This document shows positions 33,463-41,962 of a stretch of DNA of 64,000 nucleotides, piece after piece (positions within the stretch are counted from its first letter, which is position 1; each line of letters starts with the position of its first letter). The notes beneath the pieces were generated by a model. It was not told the DNA's origin, made no database searches, and saw only the letters and a list, made by a program, of their open reading frames with translations. Position numbers and translations under genes: made by a program. This DNA is from Variovorax sp. OV700 (GTDB lineage: Bacteria > Pseudomonadota > Gammaproteobacteria > Burkholderiales > Burkholderiaceae_C). The stretch is taken from contig NZ_FNDR01000001.1 of NCBI RefSeq assembly GCF_900099805.1, positions 186,001 to 250,000 on the forward strand. The letters run 5' to 3'.

Positions 33463-35502
33463 TCAATCGGGTGGAGAGATCTCGATGTGAAGCTTGTGGA
33501 GTTTTCGGTACAAGGTGTTGCGGCTGACATCGAGCGCCTTGGCGACGTTGCTCACGTTCCAGCGATGCTGCTCGAGCATCTGCAACAGCACTTGCCGCTC
33601 GTTGGCCTGGATCGGGTTGAGTTTGACGGCGGGTGCCGCGTCGGACGGCGCGGCGTCCGCTGAAGCTTCCGCGGGCTCCGATGCGGCGGGCAGCGCTGCA
33701 TAGGCCGAGACGGGCGAAGGCACCACCCTTGCGGCCAACGACGGCAGGTGCTCGCGCGTGATGGTCTTGCCGTCGGCCAGCGCGGCGGCGCTGCGCAGCA
33801 CGTGGCGCAGCTGGCGCAGGTTTCCGGGCCATGCATAGGCCATGAGCACGCGTTCGGCGTCGTCCCCGAGCCGGCTGTCGCTGCCGCCTTCGTCCTTCAG
33901 CACGTCGTGGATCAGTTCGCGCTTGTCGGTGCGGTCGCGCAGCGGGGGCAGGTCGAGCTCGATGCCGGCGAGCCGGTAGTAGAGGTCTTCGCGGAAGCGG
34001 CCTTCGCGCACCAGGCTCGGCAGGTGTTGATGGCTTGCGCTCACTAGCTGGAAGTCCACCGGATGCGTTTCCTCGGTGCCGAGCGGCGTGACCTGGCGCT
34101 CGTCGAGCACGCGCAGCAGGCGGGCCTGCAGCTCCAGCGGCATGTCGGCAATTTCATCGAGGAACAGCGTGCCGCCGTCGGCCTGAAGAATCTTGCCACG
34201 CCGGCCGCTGCGCTGCGCGCCCGTGAAGGCACCGGCCTTGTAGCCGAAGAGTTCGGATTCGATCAGCGTCTCGGGCAGGCTCGCGCAATTGACGGCGACG
34301 AAGGCGCCTTCGGCATGCGGGCTGGTCTCGTGGATGGCACGCGCGAACACCTCCTTGCCCGACCCCGTTTCGCCGCACAGCAGCACGGGCGTGCGGCGCG
34401 CGACCACGCGCCGCGCGGTGTCCAGGTGCGCGACGAGGCGCGCGTCCTTGAAGGTGCGGATGCCCGGCGCACGCGCGGCCGATGGGCGCATCGGCGTGCG
34501 GAAGGGTTCAGCGACCGTTTCGGCCACCAGCGGCGCGGAGCCTGCGCCGCGCGCACGCGAAGGCGTGGCCGCATCGGAGGCCGGCCGCCGCGCCACCGCG
34601 AAGAAGCGCAGCGCCGCATTGGCCCGGTAGGCCACCACCGGATGGAATGAAGAAGAAAGGCTGCGTTGCACGATGTCTTCGAGCGATGTCTGGAACAGAT
34701 CGTCGATGCGCTGCGTGCGGATCTCGTCCATCGATTGCAGGCCGAGCTGGAACAGCGCGCTGCGGTTGGCCGCGAGAATGCGCCCGTCGTCTCCGACCGC
34801 GAGCTTGCCTTCGTGCAGCGTGTAGACGAACTCCGGCCGGCTGTGGAAGTGCAGCGGATGCGCATTCGAAAAGCGCTTGTCGATGAGCCGGTTTTCGATC
34901 ATGCGCGCCGTCATGCCGAGCAGCACCAGCACATGCTGCTGCATCAGGCTGGAGCGGCTGGTCACGTCGAGCACGGCAATGATCTCGCCGGACGGATCGA
35001 ACACTGGCACCGCCGAACAGGTGAGCTGCGTGAAGTGGCTGAAGAAATGTTCTTCGCGCCGCACGGAGATCGGGTGCGCGGCCGCAAGGCAGGTGCCCAT
35101 GCCGTTGGTGCCGGCCTCGGCCTCGCCCCACATGCCGCCTGCGCGCAGGCCCATGGGCTCCGCCTCGGCCGCGAACTCGGGCGAGGACACCATGTGCACG
35201 ATGACGCCATCGGTATCGGTCAGCACCACGGCGGATTCCGCATCCGCGAGCTGCTGGTAGAGCGTGGTCATCTCGTAGCGCGCGCACTCGATCACGTCGG
35301 CATGCTGGTTGCGCCGGCTCTGCAAGGCCGACGACGCAATGATCACGGGTTCGCGCGGGCGGCCCGGGTCGAGCTGATATTGATTCAGGCAACGGCTCCA
35401 GGAGCGCGTGACCAGATCGTTGCCCTCCTCGTGAAAGCCCCGCCTCACCACGTCCAGCACACGGTCAGCGTGCCTATCGCCTTGTCGAAGCGTCAATGTC
35501 AT
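33463..35502 (-). CDS. Sigma-54-dependent transcriptional activator, AcoR family
   Basis: 679 residues. GAF-type sensing region at about 75-210, a PAS-like segment at 235-305, an AAA+ domain with Walker A GETGSGKE at 377-384 and the sigma-54 contact loop GAFTGA at 424-429, Walker B in TLFLDEIADM, and a Fis-type helix-turn-helix in the last 30 residues (WNVSNVAKALDVSRNTLYRK). AcoR-like activators sense aldehydes, alcohols or aromatics. It is divergent from folB, where a -24/-12 promoter is visible, and precedes dmrB. A role as formaldehyde- or methanol-responsive activator is inferred. Confidence 0.9.
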   Translation of the reverse strand: MTLTLRQGDRHADRVLDVVRRGFHEEGNDLVTRSWSRCLNQYQLDPGRPREPVIIASSALQSRRNQHADVIECARYEMTTLYQQLADAESAVVLTDTDGVIVHMVSSPEFAAEAEPMGLRAGGMWGEAEAGTNGMGTCLAAAHPISVRREEHFFSHFTQLTCSAVPVFDPSGEIIAVLDVTSRSSLMQQHVLVLLGMTARMIENRLIDKRFSNAHPLHFHSRPEFVYTLHEGKLAVGDDGRILAANRSALFQLGLQSMDEIRTQRIDDLFQTSLEDIVQRSLSSSFHPVVAYRANAALRFFAVARRPASDAATPSRARGAGSAPLVAETVAEPFRTPMRPSAARAPGIRTFKDARLVAHLDTARRVVARRTPVLLCGETGSGKEVFARAIHETSPHAEGAFVAVNCASLPETLIESELFGYKAGAFTGAQRSGRRGKILQADGGTLFLDEIADMPLELQARLLRVLDERQVTPLGTEETHPVDFQLVSASHQHLPSLVREGRFREDLYYRLAGIELDLPPLRDRTDKRELIHDVLKDEGGSDSRLGDDAERVLMAYAWPGNLRQLRHVLRSAAALADGKTITREHLPSLAARVVPSPVSAYAALPAASEPAEASADAAPSDAAPAVKLNPIQANERQVLLQMLEQHRWNVSNVAKALDVSRNTLYRKLHKLHIEISPPD

Positions 35503-35619
35503 TGGAGTTCTCCGGCGCGTTCCATATGTCTCCTTGGTCGGCCCATTGTTGTGCCTGCTGAGTTACTGCGCACCGGGTTAAACACCAAGCACTCGCAGCC
35601 CCGCGGCGGGTCCGATCTC

Positions 35620-35635
35620 TGGCCTGCATTTTGCG
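35620..35635 (+). promoter_or_regulatory. Candidate sigma-54 (-24/-12) promoter for folB
   Basis: TGGCCTGCATTTTGCG: the GG (35621-35622) and GC (35633-35634) elements are exactly 12 bases apart, as sigma-54 promoters require, and TGGC and TTGC both match the consensus. Transcription would begin near 35646, about 67 bases before the folB start. The divergent neighbour encodes a sigma-54 activator. The remaining bases of 35503-35712 show no clear activator site. Confidence 0.6.
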
Positions 35636-35712
35636 TTGATGAATCCTGTCGTTGGCTGACTATCCGCCGCAAGACACACTTTCAAACACATTCGAATCAT
35701 TGGAGACACCAC

Positions 35713-36243
35713 TTGAACACCAGCCCGAGCCCGCGTCCTTCCACCGGTCCCTTCGCGTCGAATGTCTCGCATGCCTCCGGCGCGGTGGGCGCGGCCGAGG
35801 CCCCCGCCCCCATGGACCTGATCTTCATCGAAGGCTTCAACGGCCAGACGGTGATCGGCATCCATGATTCGGAACTGCATCATCCGCAACCACTGGTGAT
35901 CGACGTGCATGCCGGCGTGCCGCGCGCGCGCGCCTGCGACACCGACCGCATCGGCGACACCATCGACTACGGCGTGGTGCGCGAGCGGCTGGTGCGGCTC
36001 CTGGCCGAGCACCGGCTGCAGCTGCTCGAGGCCTTTGCCGAAGCCATTGCCGACATCCTCATCGATGAGTTCGGTGCCGGCTGGGTCCGCGTGAAGGTGG
36101 TGAAGCCGCGCAAGTTCGACGACGTGCAGGCCGTAGGCGTACAGATCGAACGCCATGCGCCCACGCATCGCGCTTCCAAGTCGGCGCCCGGTGCCACCGT
36201 GCTGAACTTTCTCGCCAGCGGCATGGTGCCCGCCAAGCACTGA
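35713..36243 (+). CDS. folB: Dihydroneopterin-aldolase family protein (pterin branch of H4MPT)
   Basis: 176 residues if started at TTG 35713, which has a well-placed GGAG at 35702-35705; 143 residues from ATG 35812. The FolB domain begins at MDLIFIEGFNGQTVIG; active-site elements are the Glu in LEAFAEAIAD and Lys in VKVVKPRKF. It would cleave dihydroneopterin for the pterin part of H4MPT (or folate). The first 33 residues of the long form are low-complexity and unlike normal FolB. Ends before a bidirectional terminator. Confidence 0.82.
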   Translation: MNTSPSPRPSTGPFASNVSHASGAVGAAEAPAPMDLIFIEGFNGQTVIGIHDSELHHPQPLVIDVHAGVPRARACDTDRIGDTIDYGVVRERLVRLLAEHRLQLLEAFAEAIADILIDEFGAGWVRVKVVKPRKFDDVQAVGVQIERHAPTHRASKSAPGATVLNFLASGMVPAKH

Positions 36244-36280
36244 ACAGTGCCCTCCGCCGCTTGTTGCGGCGGGAGATGGA

Positions 36281-36315
36281 AAAAAACCGACGCGGTTCAC
36301 GCGTCGGTTCTTGTT
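36281..36315. terminator. Bidirectional rho-independent terminator between folB and fae
   Basis: Perfect 10-base stem AACCGACGCG (36285-36294), loop GTTCA, CGCGTCGGTT (36300-36309). A run of A precedes it and T-rich sequence (TCTTGTTT) follows, so it can end transcription from both convergent genes. A second smaller hairpin, CCGCCGC-TTGTT-GCGGCGG, lies just before at about 36254-36272. Confidence 0.85.
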
Positions 36316-36323
36316 TGTGGGCT

Positions 36324-36836
36324 TCAGAGGTGGGCAGCGAAAGGATGCGCCGTCGTGCCCTTCTTGTCGACCACCTCGGCGGCGGTCGGCAGACCGGCCA
36401 CTGCGCGCTGGATGGACTCGCGGGTAGCCTGGTAGTTGTAGTCCTGGATCTTCTTGTCGTCGTCGGCAAGCCAGTGGATGAACACGCCTACGCAGATGAA
36501 CAGGTTGTCCGCCTCCGCCATGGGGATGGTGCCATCCTCCACGCTGTCGGCCACCGCCAGCGCCACGCCGCGCTGCGCTGGACCGAACATCTGTACCGCC
36601 TGCTTGGCGCCCTTGATGGTCACTTTGTTGAACATCACGGTGGCCGGTTTGGTCAGCAGGTTGGGTGCCACGACTGCGAGCAGCGAAGTGAAGCCGTCCT
36701 TGTTGTTCGTCAACGCGTTGGCGAAGGCGGTCTCGGCAGCGCTGCCGCGCGGCCCGATGATCAGGTCGATATGGGCTACTTCATTGCCGTCGCCAACGAG
36801 CGATTCGCCCACCATCAGTCGATCGATTTTTGCCAT
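36324..36836 (-). CDS. fae: Formaldehyde-activating enzyme
   Basis: 170 residues, the normal length. The N-terminus has [16 protein letters not shown] with the conserved His22, followed by [49 protein letters not shown] and a C-terminus ending THPFAAHL. It condenses formaldehyde with H4MPT to methylene-H4MPT in the cytoplasm and is among the most abundant proteins in methylotrophs. A strong ribosome site (GAGGAGACTC) precedes ATG 36836. It is 83 bases after the citG-like gene, so it may have its own promoter as well. Confidence 0.97.
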   Translation of the reverse strand: MAKIDRLMVGESLVGDGNEVAHIDLIIGPRGSAAETAFANALTNNKDGFTSLLAVVAPNLLTKPATVMFNKVTIKGAKQAVQMFGPAQRGVALAVADSVEDGTIPMAEADNLFICVGVFIHWLADDDKKIQDYNYQATRESIQRAVAGLPTAAEVVDKKGTTAHPFAAHL

Positions 36837-36919
36837 GGTTTCGAGTCTCCTCTCAGAGGTCCAAGGTGATTAGGGTCATTACGACACCGGTCAGGAAGAC
36901 CAGCGCAATGCCATGGGTA

Positions 36920-37858
36920 TCACGATCCGTGCCATGCGCTCGCCGCATCGCGCGCCGGCGCCGCGCACGACTGGATCCAGCCCGAAAGCAGCAGCGCCGC
37001 CACGGTGAAATCGGCGCTCGTCCCGGGGTTGACGCCCGCGGCCTTTAGCGAAAGGTCCCACTCGGCAAAGGCAGGATCGGCATCGAGCACGGTGCCGGCG
37101 GTGGCGCGCTCGCGCCAGGCCTGCGCCGCCGTCATGACAGTCTGTGCCACGCGCTCGCCGTGTTTTCGAACAATGTGTGAATCGGGAAAGGCGGCGAGGC
37201 AAGCCAGGTAAAGCCGTTGGACGGAAGCCACAGTGGCCGCATCCGGTGGCATGTCGGCACCTGCCAGGACCTCCCCGCAACCGGGCTGGTAGGCGGACGC
37301 CTGGAACGCCAGCGCGAACAGATCCGCGAAACCGTCGCGGTACTGGCGCGCGATGAGATCGCGGTCCGCGGCCAAGGCCATGGCGGCGCGCAGGTCGATG
37401 GTGGGAGCGTCGTGCACGTCCTGCTCCGCCGCGCTTCCGAGGCCACCGGGGTGCGCGCGTGCAATGGCGCGGTAGGCCGCGCTGGCGTCGTCGATGTCCA
37501 GCGTGGCCAGCACGCCCTCGATGGCGGCGCGCAAGGCCGCGGGCGTCGCGGCGCCCGGGTGCCGCTCCACGGCCAGCGCAATCGGCGCGCACAGCAGCAG
37601 GATGCCGAGGTTGGTGTTGCACCCGGCCACTGCCCAGGTGGCCTCCACCGCGGCCTCGATGCGCTCCCCCACGCGCAAGCCGGGCTCGAACAGCGCGCCG
37701 GCCGCGGCGCGTGCGCTCGCGATGAACATCGAAGCCTGCATGCCGTGGCCGGGCGAGGCCTGGCTCACGTTGCCCGGCTTGCGCACGGCCACGTCGAGCC
37801 AGCAGGCCCGAAGGAAACAGGCCCGGGCGCGCTCGGTGGCCGCTTGGCGCATGGCCAT
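36920..37858 (-). CDS. CitG/MdcB-like triphosphoribosyl-dephospho-CoA synthase family protein
   Basis: 312 residues from ATG 37858, sharing one base with the previous stop. Family signatures are LDVAVRKPGNVSQASPGHGM, AGCNTNLGILLLCAPIALA and HPGGLGSAAEQDVHD. CitG enzymes exchange adenine of dephospho-CoA with ATP ribose. The methylotroph members sit in H4MPT clusters with no citrate or malonate lyase, so they probably carry out a related ribosyl transfer in cofactor synthesis; this is unproven. Near the C-terminus the sequence GVNPGTSADFTVAALLL is also conserved. Confidence 0.84.
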   Translation of the reverse strand: MAMRQAATERARACFLRACWLDVAVRKPGNVSQASPGHGMQASMFIASARAAAGALFEPGLRVGERIEAAVEATWAVAGCNTNLGILLLCAPIALAVERHPGAATPAALRAAIEGVLATLDIDDASAAYRAIARAHPGGLGSAAEQDVHDAPTIDLRAAMALAADRDLIARQYRDGFADLFALAFQASAYQPGCGEVLAGADMPPDAATVASVQRLYLACLAAFPDSHIVRKHGERVAQTVMTAAQAWRERATAGTVLDADPAFAEWDLSLKAAGVNPGTSADFTVAALLLSGWIQSCAAPARDAASAWHGS

Positions 37859-38814
37859 CAGGCGCGGCGCTCCGGCGCCTCGCTCTCCTGCACGCGGTGC
37901 CGGACCTGCGCCATCTTGCGGTCGAGCAGGTCATCGACGATGGCGCGCGCGATGTTGAAGCCGGTGACGCGCTGCAGCCCCTGCCAGGCGGCCACGCCGT
38001 TGACCTCCAGCACCTGGATCTTCGGCCCGCTGGCCGCGGCGATGAGGTCAACGCCAGCGTAGTCCATGTCCAACGCTTGAGCCGCGCCTTCGGCCATGCG
38101 CGCGAGCGCCGGCTCCAGCTCGGCCGGCTCGCAGCGCGCGCCCTGCGCGACGTTGTGAACCCAGTGCATGCTGACGCGCCGCATCGCGGTGATGGCACGC
38201 CCGCCCACCACCATCACGCGCCAGTCGAAACCGGGCGAGGCCATCGGCGGAACGAAGCGCTGCAGATAGGCCAGGCCCGCATAGCCGGCATCGATGTCGG
38301 GCATGGGATGGTGCACACCGTCGACCTCGCCCACGAGCCGGAGGTTCTTGCCCTGCGAGCCGAACAAGGGCTTGAGCACCAGCGCATGCCCCGCGGCGAC
38401 CTCGCGCATGGCAATGCGCCGCGCCTGCGCCGCCGACTCGGTGGCCCAGGTGGCCGGCGCCGGAATGCGCGCGGCATGCAGCAGCAGGCTGGTCATGGAC
38501 TTGTCGACCGTGCGCTCGATGGCGCGCGCATCGTTGTAGACCGGCACGCCCAGTTCGCGCAGCGCATGCAGCACACCAAGCCGCTTGGTGACCTGCTCGA
38601 AGCTTCCGCCCGCAATGCCGCGCACCAGCGCCGCGTCAGGCAGCTCGCGGCCATAGCCCGGAATAACCAAGCCGTGCCAGGCGGCGGTGGTGTCGATGTT
38701 GCAGTCGGCCAGATCGACGCAGCGCCCCACCGCGCCGCGTGCACGCAGCGCCGCTTGCAGCTGGCGGGTGTGCCAGCCGATTTCATCGGTCATGATGACG
38801 ATGCGCATGGTCAT
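37858..38814 (-). CDS. RimK-like ATP-grasp ligase of the H4MPT cluster
   Basis: 318 residues from ATG 38814 (a second in-frame ATG at 38808). ATP-grasp elements: VLKPLFGSQGKNLRLV, DWRVMVVGGRAITAMRR and IQVLEVNGVAAWQGLQRVTG. RimK-type ligases add glutamate to acceptors; methanogen MptN attaches Glu to the side chain of H4MPT. The gene follows mch by ten bases and precedes the citG-like gene. The exact acceptor here is inferred. Confidence 0.84.
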   Translation of the reverse strand: MTMRIVIMTDEIGWHTRQLQAALRARGAVGRCVDLADCNIDTTAAWHGLVIPGYGRELPDAALVRGIAGGSFEQVTKRLGVLHALRELGVPVYNDARAIERTVDKSMTSLLLHAARIPAPATWATESAAQARRIAMREVAAGHALVLKPLFGSQGKNLRLVGEVDGVHHPMPDIDAGYAGLAYLQRFVPPMASPGFDWRVMVVGGRAITAMRRVSMHWVHNVAQGARCEPAELEPALARMAEGAAQALDMDYAGVDLIAAASGPKIQVLEVNGVAAWQGLQRVTGFNIARAIVDDLLDRKMAQVRHRVQESEAPERRA

Positions 38815-38824
38815 GTGATTGCCT

Positions 38825-39832
38825 TCATGCTTCCTGCAGCCAGAGCCGCTGCAGCAGTCCCATATCGGGCGCGCCACCGTGCCAGGTGTTGCCGCTGTCG
38901 ATGTTGCTGACCCACACCTCGGCCGGGGCGAACAGCGCGCCGTCGATCTTGTAGAAGTCGTACTCGACCTCCTTGAAGATGTGCGCGAACGATCGACCAT
39001 GGTCGCGTGAATTGCGCGACGGGAGCGCACGGGCCAGCTCACGCGCCGCATCGTCGTCGCCGCGAACCGTCAGGTGCACGCGACCGCCGTACAGAATGGC
39101 GTCGTTGGTGCGACCCATGGCCTCGACGCCATCGGCACTTGGCGACGGCAGCGGTGCGGTGCCAGCGCCATCGACGATATTGGCCAACGCGAAGCCCAGT
39201 TCGTGCGCCTTGTGCAGTGCCACCTCGAGCACGCGCGCCACCACCTGCGTCGTGCCTGCAAGGCTGGTGGTGGGTGTAAGGATCAACGTCAGCGCCTCGG
39301 GGGCCAGGCCGCAATCGCGCAGCAGCTTGTCGATGACGATCTTCGGCGGCGCCCGGTCGACCTCGAGCACCAGCACGCCGCATGGTGCGTGGTCGCGGTA
39401 GTCCAGTTCGGCAAAGAGCTTTTCCTTCACCGCCAGTGCACGCGCCGGGCCGGAGCCGAGCGAAAAGAATTTCTTGCCGCCGGTCTCTTCCTTGGATGCC
39501 GCGAGGCTCCAACCCGCGTACTGGCTGCCAAGGCAGGCCAGCACCGGCTGCGAGCTGCGCACGTCGAGCCACGTGGGCCAGCCCTCGCCCGCTGAGCCGC
39601 TTCGCAGGTTCACGTGCCCGAGCCCGCCCATGCAGATCTCGCCCACTTGCAGGCCCGCTGCCACGCTGCCGGGCGCCTCGATGCCGGCATCGACGATGTG
39701 CACGCCGGTGTCGTCGCGGCGCACCCGCAGCCCGAGCGCATCGAAGTCGGCCAGAAGCCGCTCGACCAGCGGACGGGCCAGCAGGTTGACGCTCAGGCCT
39801 GCAGCGGCCGTGGGCGAGGATGTGTTGCTCAT
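38825..39832 (-). CDS. mch: Methenyl-H4MPT cyclohydrolase
   Basis: 335 residues, typical length. Seen are LVERLLADFDALGLRV, GEICMGGLGHVNL, ASKEETGGKKFFSLGSGPAR, LTPTTSLAGTTQVVARVLEV and GRTNDAILYGGRVHL. It hydrolyses methenyl-H4MPT to formyl-H4MPT, between MtdB and the Fhc complex. Start ATG 39832 overlaps the end of the ATP-grasp gene upstream. Confidence 0.96.
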   Translation of the reverse strand: MSNTSSPTAAAGLSVNLLARPLVERLLADFDALGLRVRRDDTGVHIVDAGIEAPGSVAAGLQVGEICMGGLGHVNLRSGSAGEGWPTWLDVRSSQPVLACLGSQYAGWSLAASKEETGGKKFFSLGSGPARALAVKEKLFAELDYRDHAPCGVLVLEVDRAPPKIVIDKLLRDCGLAPEALTLILTPTTSLAGTTQVVARVLEVALHKAHELGFALANIVDGAGTAPLPSPSADGVEAMGRTNDAILYGGRVHLTVRGDDDAARELARALPSRNSRDHGRSFAHIFKEVEYDFYKIDGALFAPAEVWVSNIDSGNTWHGGAPDMGLLQRLWLQEA

Positions 39833-40983
39833 GCGTGGGTCTCCAATGATTGCAGCAGCCGTTCACGGCCTTCGTTCAAGCGGGCGCGCACCTGCTCCGC
39901 GCTGGTGCCGCTCGCGGTCAGCGTGCACACAGGGTCGTCGATGTCGAAACGCTGGCCTGCGGCCGGCACGTCGCAGAGGCCGGGCCATGCGGCGAGCCGC
40001 TCTGCCGCAGCCGCATCGAGTTCGATGGGTTGCCGCGCGAACACGATCTCGATGCCTTCGATGTCCTGCCCGGACGAAGAACGCGTTGACGGCGGCAGCT
40101 CGCCCTGCAGGCAGGCACGCACATGCGCCTGCATCACGCCCGGCGAGCCGTCTGGCCAGCGGTAGAGGCTCATGCTGGCCGGCGGACGGGGGTTGATCTC
40201 GAGCACGCCGATGGCGTCGCCGTCGCGCATGAAGTCGAGGCTGCAGAGGCCGTGCAGATCGAACTCGACGGTCAATGCGCGCGCGATCGAAGTCACCCGA
40301 TCTGCAACGTCGTCCGCCAACGGGACTGGTCCGATGGCACCGCAGAACACATAGGGTCGCGTGCCGAAGCGGCGCACGCTCTGCTCGTTGAAGCCGAGCA
40401 CATGCACGTCCCGGCCATTGGCGACGAAAGTGGCCGACATCGGCAGCCCCGGCATCTCGCGCTGGAAGTAGTGGTGCGACGAAGGCGGCTCGTCCATCGA
40501 CCAGGGCGCGTGGCGCACATGCCAGCCGCCGCAGCCATGCGCGTCTTTCATCAACCATCCCGCAGGGTCCTCGGGCGGCTGCAGCAACACCTGCGGAAAC
40601 GGCATGACGTGCGCCGAAAGAAAGCCGAAGAATGCCGCAGGATCGCGCAGGCGGCGCACGGCGGTGGGCGCGGTGCCGATCAGCGGCAGCACGGCCGCAC
40701 CCTCTTCGAGCAAGTCGGGCTCGCCTTCGAAGCCGCTGCCCGCGATCCAGCCCAGCACCGGCTCGCCGCCCGCGCCCTCTTCCGCCAGCGTGCGCAACGC
40801 CGCCATCACGCTGGCGGCATCGATCTGCAAGCTGCCCGACGCGCCGATGGGCAGCCAGCGCGATGCAGCGCGGCGCGTGTCGATGTCGCCAAAGAGGTCG
40901 AGCGCGACCACCTTGAAGCCGTCATTGGCCGCAGCCTGGGCCATGGCGCGCGCGGAGATGGCGGCAACGGCAATCGTCGGCAT
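39829..40983 (-). CDS. ATP-grasp domain protein of the mch operon
   Basis: 384 residues from ATG 40983. A pre-ATP-grasp Rossmann region (AISARAMAQAAANDGFKVVALDLFGD) is followed by LMKDAHGCGGWHVRH (nucleotide-binding Lys/Gly loop), YFQREMPGLPMSATF and LEINPRPPASMSLYRW (metal-binding Glu/Asn). Similar genes accompany mch in methylotrophs. A ligase in H4MPT or methylofuran synthesis is likely; its substrate is unknown. It lies 14 bases after mtdB and overlaps mch. Confidence 0.84.
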   Translation of the reverse strand: MPTIAVAAISARAMAQAAANDGFKVVALDLFGDIDTRRAASRWLPIGASGSLQIDAASVMAALRTLAEEGAGGEPVLGWIAGSGFEGEPDLLEEGAAVLPLIGTAPTAVRRLRDPAAFFGFLSAHVMPFPQVLLQPPEDPAGWLMKDAHGCGGWHVRHAPWSMDEPPSSHHYFQREMPGLPMSATFVANGRDVHVLGFNEQSVRRFGTRPYVFCGAIGPVPLADDVADRVTSIARALTVEFDLHGLCSLDFMRDGDAIGVLEINPRPPASMSLYRWPDGSPGVMQAHVRACLQGELPPSTRSSSGQDIEGIEIVFARQPIELDAAAAERLAAWPGLCDVPAAGQRFDIDDPVCTLTASGTSAEQVRARLNEGRERLLQSLETHA

Positions 40984-40997
40984 GGAGCGGAGGCGCT

Positions 40998-41915
40998 TCA
41001 AGCCGTCTTCGCGGCCTGCTCGACCAGGAAGGCGCGTGCCACGGCGAAGGCTTCGGCAAAGCTCAGCACCTGCGCTTTCTCGGCCTCGCACATCTGCACC
41101 AGCAGGCGATGCTGCGTCTGGTACTTGACGTTGCCTACGGCCAGCGCGCCGATGCCCACGGCCTGTGTGCCGGTCAGCGGCTTGGCGTCGTCCATCACGC
41201 CCACGCCGGCGATGCCTTCGGGCGGCACGGCGTTCACGTCGGCCGCCACCTTGAGCCGCGTTGCGGCGCCGAGCGCTTCTGCGGACACCACCTGCACGCC
41301 CGCGGCCGCGCAGGCCAGCAACACGTCGGCATCGGCGATGGAGCGGCGCACGGCGTCAGGGTCGCCGCCCGAGAGGCCGTGCAGCTTCACGCCGAAGCGT
41401 TGGCCGGTTTCATCGGCCGCCTCCTGCGCCGCGTCGATGCCGTTGCGGCTCGACAAGTAAACGTCGGCCCCGGCCTGCGCCGCTAGGACGCCCGCCACAC
41501 GGCCCACCGGACCCGTGCCGCCGAGGATCACCACGCGCTGGCCTTCCAGGCCGTGGCCATGGTTGCGCTTCAACGCCGCCTCCACGCACGCCACCATGGC
41601 CGCGGCCGTGGTGTACGCACCACTCGGGTCGGCCATCAGCGAGACGACGAAGGGCTTGACCATGGAGGTCCTTGCGCGCTCGAGCATGTCGGCCGCCAGC
41701 TGCGCATCGCGCCCGCCGATGAAGATGCCGGTGCGCGCAACGCCCTTGGGCCCGCGCGAAAAGATGGTGTCCTGCGTCAGCCCCGTGATGCGGTCGATTG
41801 CCACGCCGCAATACGGCACGATGATCTGGTAGCCCGCGTCCGCCGCCATGTTGATGTCGAACGGACTCATCTGGGGGCCGGGGGTGAACATGTGAAGGAT
41901 GCGGGGACGTTCCAT
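40998..41915 (-). CDS. mtdB: NAD(P)-dependent methylene-H4MPT dehydrogenase
   Basis: 305 residues from ATG 41915. The N-terminus ILHMFTPGPQMSPFDINMAADAG and the Rossmann loop VVILGGTGPVGRVAG are typical of MtdA/MtdB. Association with mch and fae and absence of folate partners favour MtdB, which oxidises methylene-H4MPT to methenyl-H4MPT. Choice between MtdA and MtdB rests on context and overall look, not on a measured specificity. Confidence 0.92.
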   Translation of the reverse strand: MERPRILHMFTPGPQMSPFDINMAADAGYQIIVPYCGVAIDRITGLTQDTIFSRGPKGVARTGIFIGGRDAQLAADMLERARTSMVKPFVVSLMADPSGAYTTAAAMVACVEAALKRNHGHGLEGQRVVILGGTGPVGRVAGVLAAQAGADVYLSSRNGIDAAQEAADETGQRFGVKLHGLSGGDPDAVRRSIADADVLLACAAAGVQVVSAEALGAATRLKVAADVNAVPPEGIAGVGVMDDAKPLTGTQAVGIGALAVGNVKYQTQHRLLVQMCEAEKAQVLSFAEAFAVARAFLVEQAAKTA

Positions 41916-41962
41916 GTGAGAGAGCCTGCGTTGGAGTGAATGGAAAAGTTTGGCGGGCGAAT

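Noticed and set aside
36920..37858. Citrate or malonate lyase prosthetic-group gene
   Set aside because: No lyase genes are nearby; order with mch and fae points to the H4MPT-linked group of this family.
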